DNA from: Bradyrhizobium valentinum
Lineage (GTDB): Bacteria > Pseudomonadota > Alphaproteobacteria > Rhizobiales > Xanthobacteraceae
Direction of reading: 5' to 3'
NCBI RefSeq assembly: GCF_001440405.1
Contig: NZ_LLXX01000048.1
Location: 4,063-37,947, forward strand
Length of the DNA stretch: 33,885 nucleotides
Every line of letters starts with the position of its first letter. Position 1 is the first letter of the stretch. The notes under the pieces were generated by a model. The model did no database searches. It was not told the DNA's origin and worked only from the letters and a program-made list of their open reading frames with translations. A program made the translations under genes and the position numbers. Below, piece after piece: positions 23,283 to 31,644 of the stretch.

Positions 23283-24446
23283 TCAAACGGCCAGCGTAAA
23301 CGCTTCGTGCACGGACGACTGGACCGCCCCGCCGGTCACGGCTCCTCCGCCCGCAACGTAGATGGCATCGCCAATGGTGGTGGCGCCAACCGCGTGCCTC
23401 GGCGTCGTCATCGGCGCATGAGACTGCCAGGTGTTCGCCTTGGGGTCGTAACTCTCCATCTGACCGAAAACGACGCCTTGCGTTATCTGACCTCTGTCCT
23501 GCACGCCGTATTCGCCGCCCATCGCGAAGAGGCGGTCGCGGTAGACGACGAGGCCATGGCCGGAACGCGCCGTAGGCAGCGGCGCGCGCTCCTTCCATGT
23601 GTCCGATACGGGCAGGTAAACGTGGTGAAGATCGGTGTTGTATTCAAACGTGTTGAAGCGGCCGCCGATGATATGGATCATGCCGTTGTAGGCGACAGCT
23701 CCGACATGGTCGCGCGCGGCCGGTAGCGCCTTTCGGATTTCCCACCTGTCGGTTTGCGGATCATAGACCTCGTGCCAGCCGACGCTGGCGCGCTCGTGGG
23801 TGGGGGCGCCGGCGCCGCCGATCAGATGTATCTTTCCGTCAAGCGCGACGGCTGCGGCAGCACCGCGCGGACGTGAGAGTGGTGCGATGGTCATCCACTT
23901 GTCCGCAGCCACGTCGTAGAAAAACGCATTCGGATCCGGATTGCGATTCTGCTCGATGAAGCCGCCAAGCGCATAGACCCGACCGGCATCCGCCACGACG
24001 GCGACGTGGTTGGCGCCGCGCGGCAACGGTGCGGCGTTGAACCAGCGGTCGTCCCTGGGATCGTAAACATGGTGATAGGCGCGGTCGACGCGTCCCTCGC
24101 CATAGCCGCCGACAATATGCATGCGCCCGGCCCAGGCCGTGGCCCAGGCCATTTCACTTCGCGGCAGCGGCAACGCCGCCTTGGGACTCCAGCGTCCCTC
24201 CGGGCCCTTCGGCGCAGGGCTTTCCACTTTTCGCTGAGCAATCTGCTCGGTTGTGAGGTGATGCGGCGTGCCTCCCTGGAGTCTGGCGTACGGGTCGGCG
24301 GAGGGCGCCGCTTCAGGCAGGGCTGTGCCTGCCGGCGTACCATGCCCCGCATGCTGGGCCAGCGCCGGCGCGCAACCGACTGCCGCGCCGGCAGCCGCGG
24401 CAACGAAAGCTCTCCGGTTCAGACGCGGCGGATCGAATGAAGACAT
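23283..24446 (-). CDS. TAT-exported kelch-repeat protein
   Basis: ATG 24446 (MSSFDPPRLNRRAF) has GGAG five bases upstream; a longer frame from 24545 is less likely. A twin-arginine-type leader (NRRAFVAAAAGAAVGCAPALAQ) leads to ~350 residues of kelch repeats. Six GG doublets mark blades of a beta propeller (MHIVGGYG, VYALGGF, IHLIGGAG, IHIIGGRF, LFAMGGEY, IYVAGGG), with the usual downstream Tyr/Trp pairs (VYDPRDDRWF, VYDPQTDRWE, SYDPKANTWQ). TAT export implies folding, perhaps with a cofactor, before export. The function is unknown. It is divergent from the peptidoglycan-hydrolase-like gene. Confidence 0.85.
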   Translation of the reverse strand: MSSFDPPRLNRRAFVAAAAGAAVGCAPALAQHAGHGTPAGTALPEAAPSADPYARLQGGTPHHLTTEQIAQRKVESPAPKGPEGRWSPKAALPLPRSEMAWATAWAGRMHIVGGYGEGRVDRAYHHVYDPRDDRWFNAAPLPRGANHVAVVADAGRVYALGGFIEQNRNPDPNAFFYDVAADKWMTIAPLSRPRGAAAAVALDGKIHLIGGAGAPTHERASVGWHEVYDPQTDRWEIRKALPAARDHVGAVAYNGMIHIIGGRFNTFEYNTDLHHVYLPVSDTWKERAPLPTARSGHGLVVYRDRLFAMGGEYGVQDRGQITQGVVFGQMESYDPKANTWQSHAPMTTPRHAVGATTIGDAIYVAGGGAVTGGAVQSSVHEAFTLAV

Positions 24447-24892
24447 GAGAGCTCCTGAGCCGAAGTAGCTGGATCGTCGATGGTCGTGACAAAAGGTGTG
24501 CCCGGTCAATACAACAACTCCGGAACGCGGTGCCGATGCGCTCAATTGCAGGTGAGGCCATGGCGGAACTAATCCGCCGATCCAGCATCACAACTGTTAG
24601 CTACGTCACATATGAATACTACTGGACGGTGTAAGCTCTCACTGCTCGCCGTGAGTAATGATCCTTCGGCTGCGCAAACGGACATCGATACTGAGGACAG
24701 CGTCATCGGCCGGTGGTCACTGGCCGCGACGATCGGGCTTTCGTGCATGAAAAGGCAGGTCGCGAACTGCATCGACAGGCGTCCGGCTCCGCCGGACAAA
24801 TGGGCCGGCGTATGAGCAGCAAACCGAGGCCGAGGACGCAGCGATCGGCGAAGAGGAAACTGGCAACAGGCACACCAACGGGGGAACGCGCT
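24447..24892. other. Intergenic region of ~450 bp without a convincing gene
   Basis: It holds short inverted repeats: GGCGGA (24562-24567)/TCCGCC (24573-24578), and GTCCGGC (24781-24787)/GCCGGAC (24791-24797) with a 3-nt loop. The frame of the downstream hydrolase is open from 24713, and ATG 24812 begins a basic stretch (MSSKPRPRTQRSAKRK) that could be an N-terminal extension of it. No other gene is supported. Confidence 0.4.
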
Positions 24893-26860
24893 ATGGGTCA
24901 AATCGGAAGGTCTACCGACCCCTCAACCGCCGATAACCGCGACGACGTCGCAGGCAGCGAGGTCGCATCGTTCCGCTATAACAATCCCGGTGCACAATAT
25001 CCCAGCGCACGCGCCGCGCGTTTCGGCCAGATCGGCTATGGCATCATCGGTGGCGGCCACAAGATCGCGCGCTTTCCCTCGCCGGTGAACGGCGCAGCCT
25101 CGAACTTCGATCTGTTGTCGCGCAGCTATGTCGGCATGCGGATCGGCGAGGCCGGAACAAAGTGGACCGGCGCGCACGGCTTTGGCGTGCCCGGCTATGA
25201 TCCGAACACCATACTGACAAAGGAAATAGTCGACGATCCCGTGCAGGCGATTGCCTTGCTGAAGGCCATTGCGGGCCGCGAATCGGGCAAGGGCAATAAC
25301 CTCACCGAGGAGCAGTGGCGTCAGGCCCACCGAATGTACAAGGCCGGCAGCGCCGACGCTTTCTTCGACGGTCTGCCTGCTGTAGCCGTTGCCCAGCCAC
25401 CCGCGAGCGGTGCGCCCTCGGGTGCGGGTCTGGTGCAGCGCGCCCGCGCGCATATCGGCGAGCAATACGTCAACACGCAGATACCGAAGGACGACCCGCA
25501 CTGGCACGGCCCGTGGGACTGCGCCGAGTTCGTCTCATGGCTGGTCTATCAGGAAGCCGGCATGCTTTACGGCTGCGTTGACAACACCGCGCCGCCGGCC
25601 AAGGCCGATGCCTATACCGGCGCCTGGAAGGCCGACCTCGAGCGGCTCGGCAAGCGCGTTTCGGTGGAGGAGGCGACGGCGACTGCCGGTGGCATCGTGC
25701 TTCGCTATCCGCCGGGCCCGGGCAAGATGGGCCACATTGCGGTATGCGACGGCGCGGGCGGCACGATCGAGGCCAAGGGGCGGCGCTACGGCGTGGTGGC
25801 CGATACGGTGCATGGCCGCGGATGGCACACCGGCATTCTCATTCCCGGCATTTCCTATGACGCAGCGGCCCCGATCAAGGTGGTCTCGCCCGCCATCATC
25901 TATGACGTCGATGCGCCGAACATGGACATGGCCGTCGTTGCGCGCATCCAGGCGGCGCTGGCCGCCAAGGGCTTCGATCCCGGTTTGATCGACGGTGAGT
26001 TTGGGTTGAATACGCAAGCGGCCGTGCTGCGTTTCCAGGAAGCCGAGGGCATGGTGGTCGATGGCGCGGTCGGGCCGGAGACGGCGGCGGCGCTCGGCGT
26101 GTCGCTCGGGGCCGAGGTGGTCAAGCCTGGCGTCGCGGTCGCGGAGACGGGGACGGTCGCTGGCCCGCCCGCGCTCGACATGCAGCAACTGCTCCCGCTC
26201 ATTCTCATGTTGCTATCGAAGGAGAAACCGATGGCCGCCGATCCTGCCAAGCCGGGCCAAGGCCTCGAACTGCTGCTGCCGCTGATTCTGCAGTCGGCGC
26301 TTACCGGCAAACAACTCGACATCACGCAGCTTCTGACGGTGCTTGCGACGGGCAAGCCACTGACGACGTCGGCGGTCACGCCGATCGCCAACGCGCCGGT
26401 GCTCGCGCAGCCGGTCAACACCGTCCCGGCACCGGTCGTCTCGCAACCGATACTGCCGCTGCAGCCGGGCGCCGCCGCGGCGCCGGTCGATCCCATCATG
26501 GTGTTGCTGCCGATGCTCTATGAGCGGCTGACCGGCAAGCCGTTCCCGGGCACCGAGAAGCCGGATGCCCCCGCCGAGCCGCTTGCGCCAGCCATGTCGC
26601 GGCCGAGCGTGCAGCTCTCTACCGGCGCGCTCGGCATCGTTACGCTGCTGCAGTCGATGGGCGTTCTCAGTTTGCCTTTCAATCTGGGAGCGATCGCCGG
26701 TCAGGCGCCCGCCACAACTGCGCCGGTCTCAGGCTCGACACTGGCGACATTGATTCCGATCATCACCGGCGTGATCGGCGCCACCGGCGGCTTCGGCGCG
26801 CTGGGCGGGATCGCATCGAAGGTGCTGGGCGGACTGCTCGGTGCGTTCGGGAAGAAGTGA
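24893..26860 (+). CDS. Multidomain peptidoglycan-hydrolase-like protein with hydrophobic repeated tail
   Basis: ATG 24893 follows GGGGGAA at ideal spacing; ATG 24812 would add 27 basic residues. About 655 residues, no signal peptide. Domains in order: a phage-lysin/structural-like N-terminal part (about 25-160, SFRYNNPGAQYPS, GYGIIGGGHKIARFPSP), an NlpC/P60- or CHAP-like cysteine peptidase region (Cys210 in GPWDCAEFVSW, His281 in GKMGHIAVCD), and a PG_binding_1 domain (about 345-402, ARIQAALAAKGFDPG...DGAVGPETAAALG). The C-terminal ~240 residues carry repeated Leu/Pro-rich units (LLPLILMLLSKEKP, LLLPLILQSALTGKQ, LLTVLATGKPL, VLLPMLYERLTGKPF) and end in a Gly-rich amphipathic helix. Peptidoglycan cleavage is expected; the tail is unexplained. 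Confidence 0.8.
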   Translation: MGQIGRSTDPSTADNRDDVAGSEVASFRYNNPGAQYPSARAARFGQIGYGIIGGGHKIARFPSPVNGAASNFDLLSRSYVGMRIGEAGTKWTGAHGFGVPGYDPNTILTKEIVDDPVQAIALLKAIAGRESGKGNNLTEEQWRQAHRMYKAGSADAFFDGLPAVAVAQPPASGAPSGAGLVQRARAHIGEQYVNTQIPKDDPHWHGPWDCAEFVSWLVYQEAGMLYGCVDNTAPPAKADAYTGAWKADLERLGKRVSVEEATATAGGIVLRYPPGPGKMGHIAVCDGAGGTIEAKGRRYGVVADTVHGRGWHTGILIPGISYDAAAPIKVVSPAIIYDVDAPNMDMAVVARIQAALAAKGFDPGLIDGEFGLNTQAAVLRFQEAEGMVVDGAVGPETAAALGVSLGAEVVKPGVAVAETGTVAGPPALDMQQLLPLILMLLSKEKPMAADPAKPGQGLELLLPLILQSALTGKQLDITQLLTVLATGKPLTTSAVTPIANAPVLAQPVNTVPAPVVSQPILPLQPGAAAAPVDPIMVLLPMLYERLTGKPFPGTEKPDAPAEPLAPAMSRPSVQLSTGALGIVTLLQSMGVLSLPFNLGAIAGQAPATTAPVSGSTLATLIPIITGVIGATGGFGALGGIASKVLGGLLGAFGKK

Positions 26861-27279
26861 TCAGGCGGAGATCGGTGCCGGCTTGTTCGGCGCAGTCAAA
26901 GTGATTGCGCCGGGTAGTCGTTGCGCAACAGAATTATTGCTGGCGACACCCCGCGCAAAAGCAATTGGAATTCCCAGCCGAAAATCGTTTCCTTCTGCGC
27001 GCAGAATGGCGCACGAGCGAAAGCAATCGCCATACGCCCGTCGGCCGGCTGAATTACAGCGATAGTGCACTTAGTTCGCGGCCGATGCCCGCGAGGGCGT
27101 GACGTTTCAATTGTGTGCACTGCCACCGTAATTCTCATTGCCGGCTGAAGCCACGTCTTCCTGCCTCGTTTGGACTTGGCGTGACCGGAAGGCCCGGATC
27201 CTGCTTTGACAGGTTCGCGCTGACCTGATCCATTTCCCGCATCGAGCGTGACGAGACATCCAGTTAAGGAGCGGGCCCC
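26861..27279. other. Intergenic region of ~420 bp
   Basis: No gene is supported on either strand; the long minus-strand frames here are continuations of shadows of the downstream gene. It contains a half copy of the ATTACGGTG palindrome (CACCGTAAT, 27124-27132, within GTGCACTGCCACCGTAATT) and a TTGACA at 27206-27211 without a convincing -10. The leader of the binding-protein gene probably starts in the last ~80 bp. Confidence 0.4.
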
Positions 27280-29070
27280 ATGAAAGAACGGGAACTTCGA
27301 GACCTGATTGCAGACGTCAAGACCGGCCGGCTGTCGCGGCGCGCCTTTGTCCAGCGAATGATCGCCATTGGCCTGACGGCGCCGATGGCCGGGATGATGC
27401 TGAGCCAGTCGGGGGTCGCGATGGCTGCGACCGCGCTTCCCTACAAGCCGACCAAGGCCGGCGGCGGCGGCGTGCTGAAACTGATGTATTGGCAGGCCAT
27501 AACCCTGCTCAATCCCCATTTCGCGGTCGGCACCAAGGACCAGGAAGGCTGCCGGATCTTTTACGAGCCGCTGGCGGGATGGGATGGCGACGGCAATCTG
27601 GTTCCGATCCTCGCCGCCGAGATTCCGAGCAAGGAGAATCATGGATTGGCCGAAGACGGCCGCTCGGTGGTCTGGAAGCTGAAACGCGGCGTCAGATGGC
27701 ACGACGGCATGCCGTTCACGGCCGATGATGTCGTCTTCACCTGGGAATATGCCAAAACGCCGGAGACCGCGGCGGTCTCGATTGCCAACTATAAGGACAT
27801 CACGGTCGAGAAGATCGACGACTTCACCGTCCGCCTCACCTTTGCCAAGCCGACGCCGTTCTGGGCCGATGCCTTTGTCGGCAACTACGGCATGATCATC
27901 CCAAAGCATCTGTTCAAGGATTACGTCGGCGCCAGGTCGCGCGAGGCGCCGCACAATCTGAAGCCGGTCGGCACCGGCCCTTATCTGTTCGTGGATTTCA
28001 AGCCGGGCGACATGCTCCGCGGCAAGATCAATCCCAACTACCACGTCGCCAACCGGCCGCAGTTCGATGAGGTGGAGGTCAAGGGCGGCGGCGACGCGGT
28101 GTCGGCGGCGCGCGCGGTGCTGCAGACCGGCGAATACGACTATGCCTGGAACATGCTGGTCGAAGAGGACATCCTGCTGAAGCTGGAAGCCGCTGGAAAG
28201 GGCAGGGTGAACATCACCCCGTCAGGCAATGTCGAATTCATGCAGCTCAACTCGACCGATCCCGCGGTCGAGGTCGACGGCGAGCGCGCCAGCATAAAGA
28301 CCAGGCATCCGCTGTTCACCGATCCGGCCGTGCGCCAGGCCGTCAATCTCCTGATCGATCGCGCGTCGATCGAGAAATTCATCTATGGCCGCACGGCGCG
28401 GGCCACCGCGAACTTCCTCAACAACCCGGAACGCTTCCGGTCGAAAAACACCAAATTCGAATTCAACGTCGAGAAGGCCAACCAGATCCTCGAGGCGGCC
28501 GGCTGGAAAAAGGGCGGCGACGGTATTCGCGCCAAGGACGGCAAGCCGCTGAAGTTCGTGTTCCAGACCTCGATCAACGCGCCCAGGCAGAAGACCCAGG
28601 CCATCGTCAAGCAGGCGTGCCAGAAAGCGGGCATCGACGTCGAGCTGAAGTCGGTGGTGGGATCGGTGTTCTTCTCCTCCGACGCCGCCAACCCCGACAC
28701 CTACACACATTTCTATTGCGACGCGCAGATGTACAACACCACCATGCCGCAGGCCGATCCGCAGTTCTTCATGAACCAGTACACGTCGTGGCAGGTGGCG
28801 AACAAGGAAAACAAGTGGCAGGGGCGCAATGTCTCGCGGTGGCAAAGCAAGGAATACGACGAGATCTACAAGCAGGCCGAACAGGAGCTCGACGCGGTGA
28901 AGCGCGCGGCGCTGTTCGTCAAGCTCAACGACCTCGTCGTGACAGACAATTACATCCAGCCCATCGTCTCCCGGGCCCGGGTCGCGGCGCTCGGCAACAA
29001 GCTGACCGCGCATATCTCGGGCTGGGACAACGATCTGTGGCAGCTCGCGAGCTGGTACCGGGAGGGGTGA
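27280..29070 (+). CDS. Peptide-type ABC transporter substrate-binding protein (SBP family 5), TAT-exported
   Basis: ATG 27280 has AAGGAG eight bases upstream. The leader (about residues 1-49) has SRRAF before a hydrophobic stretch (TAPMAGMMLSQSGVAMAA), typical of TAT. The mature ~545 residues show the family-5 SBP (DppA/OppA) pattern: FYEPLAGWDGDGNLVPILA, WKLKRGVRWHDGMPFTADDVVFTW, KPVGTGPYLF, and FTDPAVRQAVNLLIDRASI. These proteins bind peptides, opines, nickel or sugars in the periplasm. No permease or ATPase gene is adjacent in the window, so the transporter partner is elsewhere or the gene is an orphan. The ligand is unknown. Confidence 0.92.
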   Translation: MKERELRDLIADVKTGRLSRRAFVQRMIAIGLTAPMAGMMLSQSGVAMAATALPYKPTKAGGGGVLKLMYWQAITLLNPHFAVGTKDQEGCRIFYEPLAGWDGDGNLVPILAAEIPSKENHGLAEDGRSVVWKLKRGVRWHDGMPFTADDVVFTWEYAKTPETAAVSIANYKDITVEKIDDFTVRLTFAKPTPFWADAFVGNYGMIIPKHLFKDYVGARSREAPHNLKPVGTGPYLFVDFKPGDMLRGKINPNYHVANRPQFDEVEVKGGGDAVSAARAVLQTGEYDYAWNMLVEEDILLKLEAAGKGRVNITPSGNVEFMQLNSTDPAVEVDGERASIKTRHPLFTDPAVRQAVNLLIDRASIEKFIYGRTARATANFLNNPERFRSKNTKFEFNVEKANQILEAAGWKKGGDGIRAKDGKPLKFVFQTSINAPRQKTQAIVKQACQKAGIDVELKSVVGSVFFSSDAANPDTYTHFYCDAQMYNTTMPQADPQFFMNQYTSWQVANKENKWQGRNVSRWQSKEYDEIYKQAEQELDAVKRAALFVKLNDLVVTDNYIQPIVSRARVAALGNKLTAHISGWDNDLWQLASWYREG

Positions 29071-29189
29071 GGCAAGGCGTTCGGATGTGCCTGATATAGA
29101 GGTTGAACGGATGGTGGCGGGACGATGATGGAAATAGATTCTCCGGCGCCTTGCCATCGCGGCTCCGAGCCTGCGCGATACTATCATCG

Positions 29190-29216
29190 CATTACGGTGT
29201 CAGCGTCACCGTAATG
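29190..29216. repeat. CATTACGGTG palindrome, copy 1
   Basis: CATTACGGTG (29190-29199) and CACCGTAATG (29207-29216) are perfect 10-bp arms around a 7-nt spacer. A second full copy lies at 29746-29770 and a half copy at 27124-27132. Together the two full copies bracket the VOC gene. Confidence 0.7.
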
Positions 29217-29282
29217 CCAACCCGTTGGCCCAAACCCCGAGGTCCGTAGGATCAACCCGCTCGCGGGCAAGCTCCGCGGCAG

Positions 29283-29660
29283 TCAAGCTGATTCTCCCTC
29301 ACGCTTGCCATTCGGCTTTTGCACCACACAGAAAAGATTGCCGTCCGGATCCTGTAATACCACGTAATCAGCATTTTGCGGATACCGCCACGGATACTGT
29401 TTCGCTCCGATCGTCAGCAAGCGATGAACTTCTTCCCGCTGGTGCTCGGTATAAAGGTCCAAGTGCAGCCAGCTTCTCCTCCAGCCGCGGCGATCGCGAG
29501 CCTGAAACGATATATTGGGCCCACGGCCTTCAGGATCACAAAGGACAATCCAGCCGCCGCTCGCAGGCGCTCGCGGAATATATTGCAAAGCCTCCTGCCA
29601 AAATGCGACCATGCGCTCAAACTCATGGCAATGGATTACGATTGAGCCAATTCTGATCAT
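29283..29660 (-). CDS. VOC-superfamily (glyoxalase-like) protein
   Basis: The 125 residues form one VOC beta-alpha-beta-beta-beta pair: IRIGSIVIHCHEFERMVAFWQEAL, SWLHLDLYTEHQREEVHRLLTIGA, and the C-terminal YVVLQDPDGNLFCVVQ. Metal-ligand-like His residues occur at HCHEF and HLDL. The last strand ends in FCV as in Glyoxalase_6-type proteins, rather than with a clear Glu ligand. These proteins include dioxygenases, glyoxalases and resistance proteins, so function is open. It is bracketed by two palindrome copies (29190-29216, 29746-29770). Confidence 0.82.
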   Translation of the reverse strand: MIRIGSIVIHCHEFERMVAFWQEALQYIPRAPASGGWIVLCDPEGRGPNISFQARDRRGWRRSWLHLDLYTEHQREEVHRLLTIGAKQYPWRYPQNADYVVLQDPDGNLFCVVQKPNGKREGESA

Positions 29661-29745
29661 CTCCGCGTCTCCGCTACGTGGATCTTATTCGTGACCACAT
29701 TCTCCCGGCGGCTACGGGTAGCGGCGTTGTTCACACCCGAACCCG

Positions 29746-29770
29746 ATTACGGTGGCAGTGTCACCGTAAT
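29746..29770. repeat. ATTACGGTG palindrome, copy 2
   Basis: ATTACGGTG (29746-29754) and CACCGTAAT (29762-29770) with a 7-nt spacer GCAGTGT repeat the element at 29190-29216. The half element at 27115-27133, read on the other strand, matches its first 15 bases (ATTACGGTGGCAGTG). Confidence 0.7.
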
Positions 29771-29815
29771 GCATGAGGCCAAGCTTCGGATGTGCGGGGC
29801 GATCACGTTTCTACG

Positions 29816-30205
29816 CTAACTCCGTCGGCTTGCGTGTTCATGCGACCGAGCAGCCGCTCGATCATGCCGGCGTGACCAAAGCTCAAGCCGATCGAGGATG
29901 CCTAGGAGCTCGGTGCCCCTGAGCGAGAGCGAGTAGGTCACGCGCCGTGGGAACGCGGCGGTTGGGGAGCGCAGCACCAAGCCTCGATTTTCAAGCCCAT
30001 CCAGACGCTCAGAAAGCACCTTCGGAGATACGCCCGGTAGAAGCTCCGCCAGCTCTCCGTGCCGTTTCGGACCGTCCTTCAGGTGCCAGAGCACAAGTGC
30101 GTTCCACCGGTGGCCCAGGAAGGCCAGCCAATCCTCGACCGGGCAATCTGCCGGGCGACGCGGTTGCGGATTGTCGAGTTCTAATCGTAGCGCAGCAGAT
30201 GACAA
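29816..30205 (-). CDS. HxlR-family transcriptional regulator
   Basis: HxlR-type winged helix: ADCPVEDWLAFLGHRWNALVLWHLKDGPKRHGELAELLPGVSPKVLSERLDGLENRGLVLR. It keeps the conserved cysteine near the N-terminus, which in some members senses electrophiles or oxidants. TTG 30205 has a very good GGAAGGA site five bases upstream. An ATG at 30277 overlaps the divergent gene's start codon and is less likely. It is divergent from a SnoaL-like gene with a 70-bp intergenic region, a common arrangement for HxlR regulators and their target. Confidence 0.87.
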   Translation of the reverse strand: MSSAALRLELDNPQPRRPADCPVEDWLAFLGHRWNALVLWHLKDGPKRHGELAELLPGVSPKVLSERLDGLENRGLVLRSPTAAFPRRVTYSLSLRGTELLGILDRLELWSRRHDRAAARSHEHASRRS

Positions 30206-30275
30206 TGCAGTTCCTTCCCGTTTGGTTAGCACTGAAGGGGCGTGCTTCTCTTCTCCAACAACGAGGAGATGAGAC

Positions 30276-30659
30276 ATGACCGTGACTGAGCCAGCCCAGA
30301 TGAATGAGGCATTCGCTCAAGCCTTCAACAGCCGTAACATAGACAATCTGCTCGCGCTTTACGAGGTGGATGCCGTCCTGCGCGTGGATGGAAGCGAGCG
30401 AAGTCTGATAGGGCTCGACGCGATCGCCGGTGAGTTGCAGCGACTGCTGCAAGCGCCAGGGACAATGACGTCGCGCAATAACTTTTGCGTCCAGCACAGT
30501 GAAGTTGCTCTGCTGCGCGCGGATTGGGAACTGCGCACCCAGGACGGCTTCATCGTGGCGTCCGGCAGCTCAGCTGAGTTGGTCCGCCGCCAGTCCGATG
30601 GCACCTGGCGTTACGTCATCGACCACGCAGCGGGCGCCGCCCTGCCACGCGTCAGCTAA
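30276..30659 (+). CDS. SnoaL/NTF2-like protein
   Basis: ATG 30276 follows GAGGAG. The 127-residue protein has an alpha+beta-barrel NTF2 pattern: EAFAQAFNSRNIDNLLALYEVDAVLRVDG (helix then first strands), SEVALLRADWELRTQDGFIVASG, and a C-terminal WRYVIDHA strand. Known members are ketosteroid-isomerase- or polyketide-cyclase-like enzymes, or small ligand binders, so activity is not predictable. The divergent HxlR regulator suggests induction by a reactive or xenobiotic compound. Confidence 0.8.
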   Translation: MTVTEPAQMNEAFAQAFNSRNIDNLLALYEVDAVLRVDGSERSLIGLDAIAGELQRLLQAPGTMTSRNNFCVQHSEVALLRADWELRTQDGFIVASGSSAELVRRQSDGTWRYVIDHAAGAALPRVS

Positions 30660-30760
30660 GTGAAAGGGCTATCATGGTCAGATCGCGACTCGAACCGAAT
30701 GTCGGTCTCGGTGGTCTTGCACCGTCTTGACGATCACGCGGCTGCGCAAACGCACCAGTA

Positions 30761-31594
30761 TCAAGATAATTCGGTAGTTAGCGGCTTCGCGGCCGGAATA
30801 AATGCAAATCCTTCCCCCTCTTCAACTACTCTACCGATACCTGGTCGACCTAGGTGAGCGCCGGCTAGCCAAATATGTGTATCCGCTGCACCTTGAAGCA
30901 ACTTGATCCGGCTAGCCCTCGCTATGGAATCGTCATCGTCATAGGCCCAAGTAAGCTCGGGACGGGCAAACTGTGCAGCAGGAACGTGGATCAGGTCGCC
31001 GCAGAATAAGACATCTTCCTCGTCAGTGTTGAGGAGATAACCCATATGGCCCCGAGCATGCCCAGGTATAGCCACCGCCAGTAAATGATCGGCCAGCCGG
31101 TCTCCTCCGTTAATTGGGGCAAGGAGAGGACGAAACTCCTCCAGCTCTGGCTCGGCAAGAAACTCCTCAACGGCGTCTTGCCCTATCATAATCTTCCTCA
31201 GGCTGTTAAATGCTCGTCGACCGTCAGGCATTAGGAGACCATTGATGTGGTCGCCATGAGCGTGAGTGAGGGCGATCACAGTGATCGATGACGTTTCGAC
31301 GCCTGCCTCCGCCATCGCCTCCACGAGGTGACCCATGGACGGGTCCCAACTCCCACCCGCTCCACAATCAATCAAAACACGGTCGATGCCGGAGCGGTCG
31401 AATAGGAAGCAGTTGACCGACAATCGAACCAGCGAATCGTCCTGCTGTGGCGATTCGGCCTGCCTACACATTTTGTTGTTGGGATGCCTGAGGGATTCTG
31501 CGGGCAGGTCGACATATCCGTCAGAGAGTGACCAAATCTTCCACGATCCCGAAGCGCAGCCGAAGGTATTGGCGCCTTGTGACAGAACTTCCAC
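30761..31594 (-). CDS. Metallo-beta-lactamase-fold hydrolase
   Basis: The MBL zinc-binding set is complete: THAHGDH (HxHxDH), PGHARGH, FCGDLIHVP and GAHLGRPG. The N-terminal strand SWKIWSLSDGYVDLPAE and the SVNCFLFDRSGIDRVLIDCG segment are typical of lactonase/glyoxalase-II-like members. The start is uncertain: GTG 31594 (VEVLSQGAN) is chosen with AGG upstream; TTG 31600 or a longer form to ATG 31705 overlapping the upstream gene are alternatives. It follows the NTF2-like gene on the same strand, so it is probably co-transcribed under the LysR regulator. Its base composition is clearly less GC-rich than the flanking genome. Confidence 0.85.
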   Translation of the reverse strand: MEVLSQGANTFGCASGSWKIWSLSDGYVDLPAESLRHPNNKMCRQAESPQQDDSLVRLSVNCFLFDRSGIDRVLIDCGAGGSWDPSMGHLVEAMAEAGVETSSITVIALTHAHGDHINGLLMPDGRRAFNSLRKIMIGQDAVEEFLAEPELEEFRPLLAPINGGDRLADHLLAVAIPGHARGHMGYLLNTDEEDVLFCGDLIHVPAAQFARPELTWAYDDDDSIARASRIKLLQGAADTHIWLAGAHLGRPGIGRVVEEGEGFAFIPAAKPLTTELS

Positions 31595-31644
31595 GGCCAA
31601 CCTGCTAAGCGTGTGACGGAATTTTGTAAAGTAGCACTGAGCCG

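Noticed and set aside
24612..24815. 67-codon plus-strand ORF in the kelch/hydrolase gap
   Set aside because: No ribosome site and no recognisable sequence; the downstream hydrolase frame and repeats explain the region better.
27206..27240. TTGACA-type promoter before the binding-protein gene
   Set aside because: The best -10 at correct spacing, TCCATT, matches only half of the consensus.
26896..28044. Long minus-strand ORF over the binding-protein gene
   Set aside because: It is a shadow of the high-GC SBP gene, with odd composition and no ribosome site.
29071..29155. 9-bp inverted repeat GGCAAGGCG/CGCCTTGCC after the binding-protein gene
   Set aside because: The arms are separated by 67 bases without a U-run, so terminator function is doubtful and chance is possible.
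30791..30799. Possible attL/attR repeat of the tRNA-Leu 3' region (GGCCGGAAT)
   Set aside because: Only nine bases match 33433-33441, and it lies in the C-terminal coding part of the MBL gene; likely chance.
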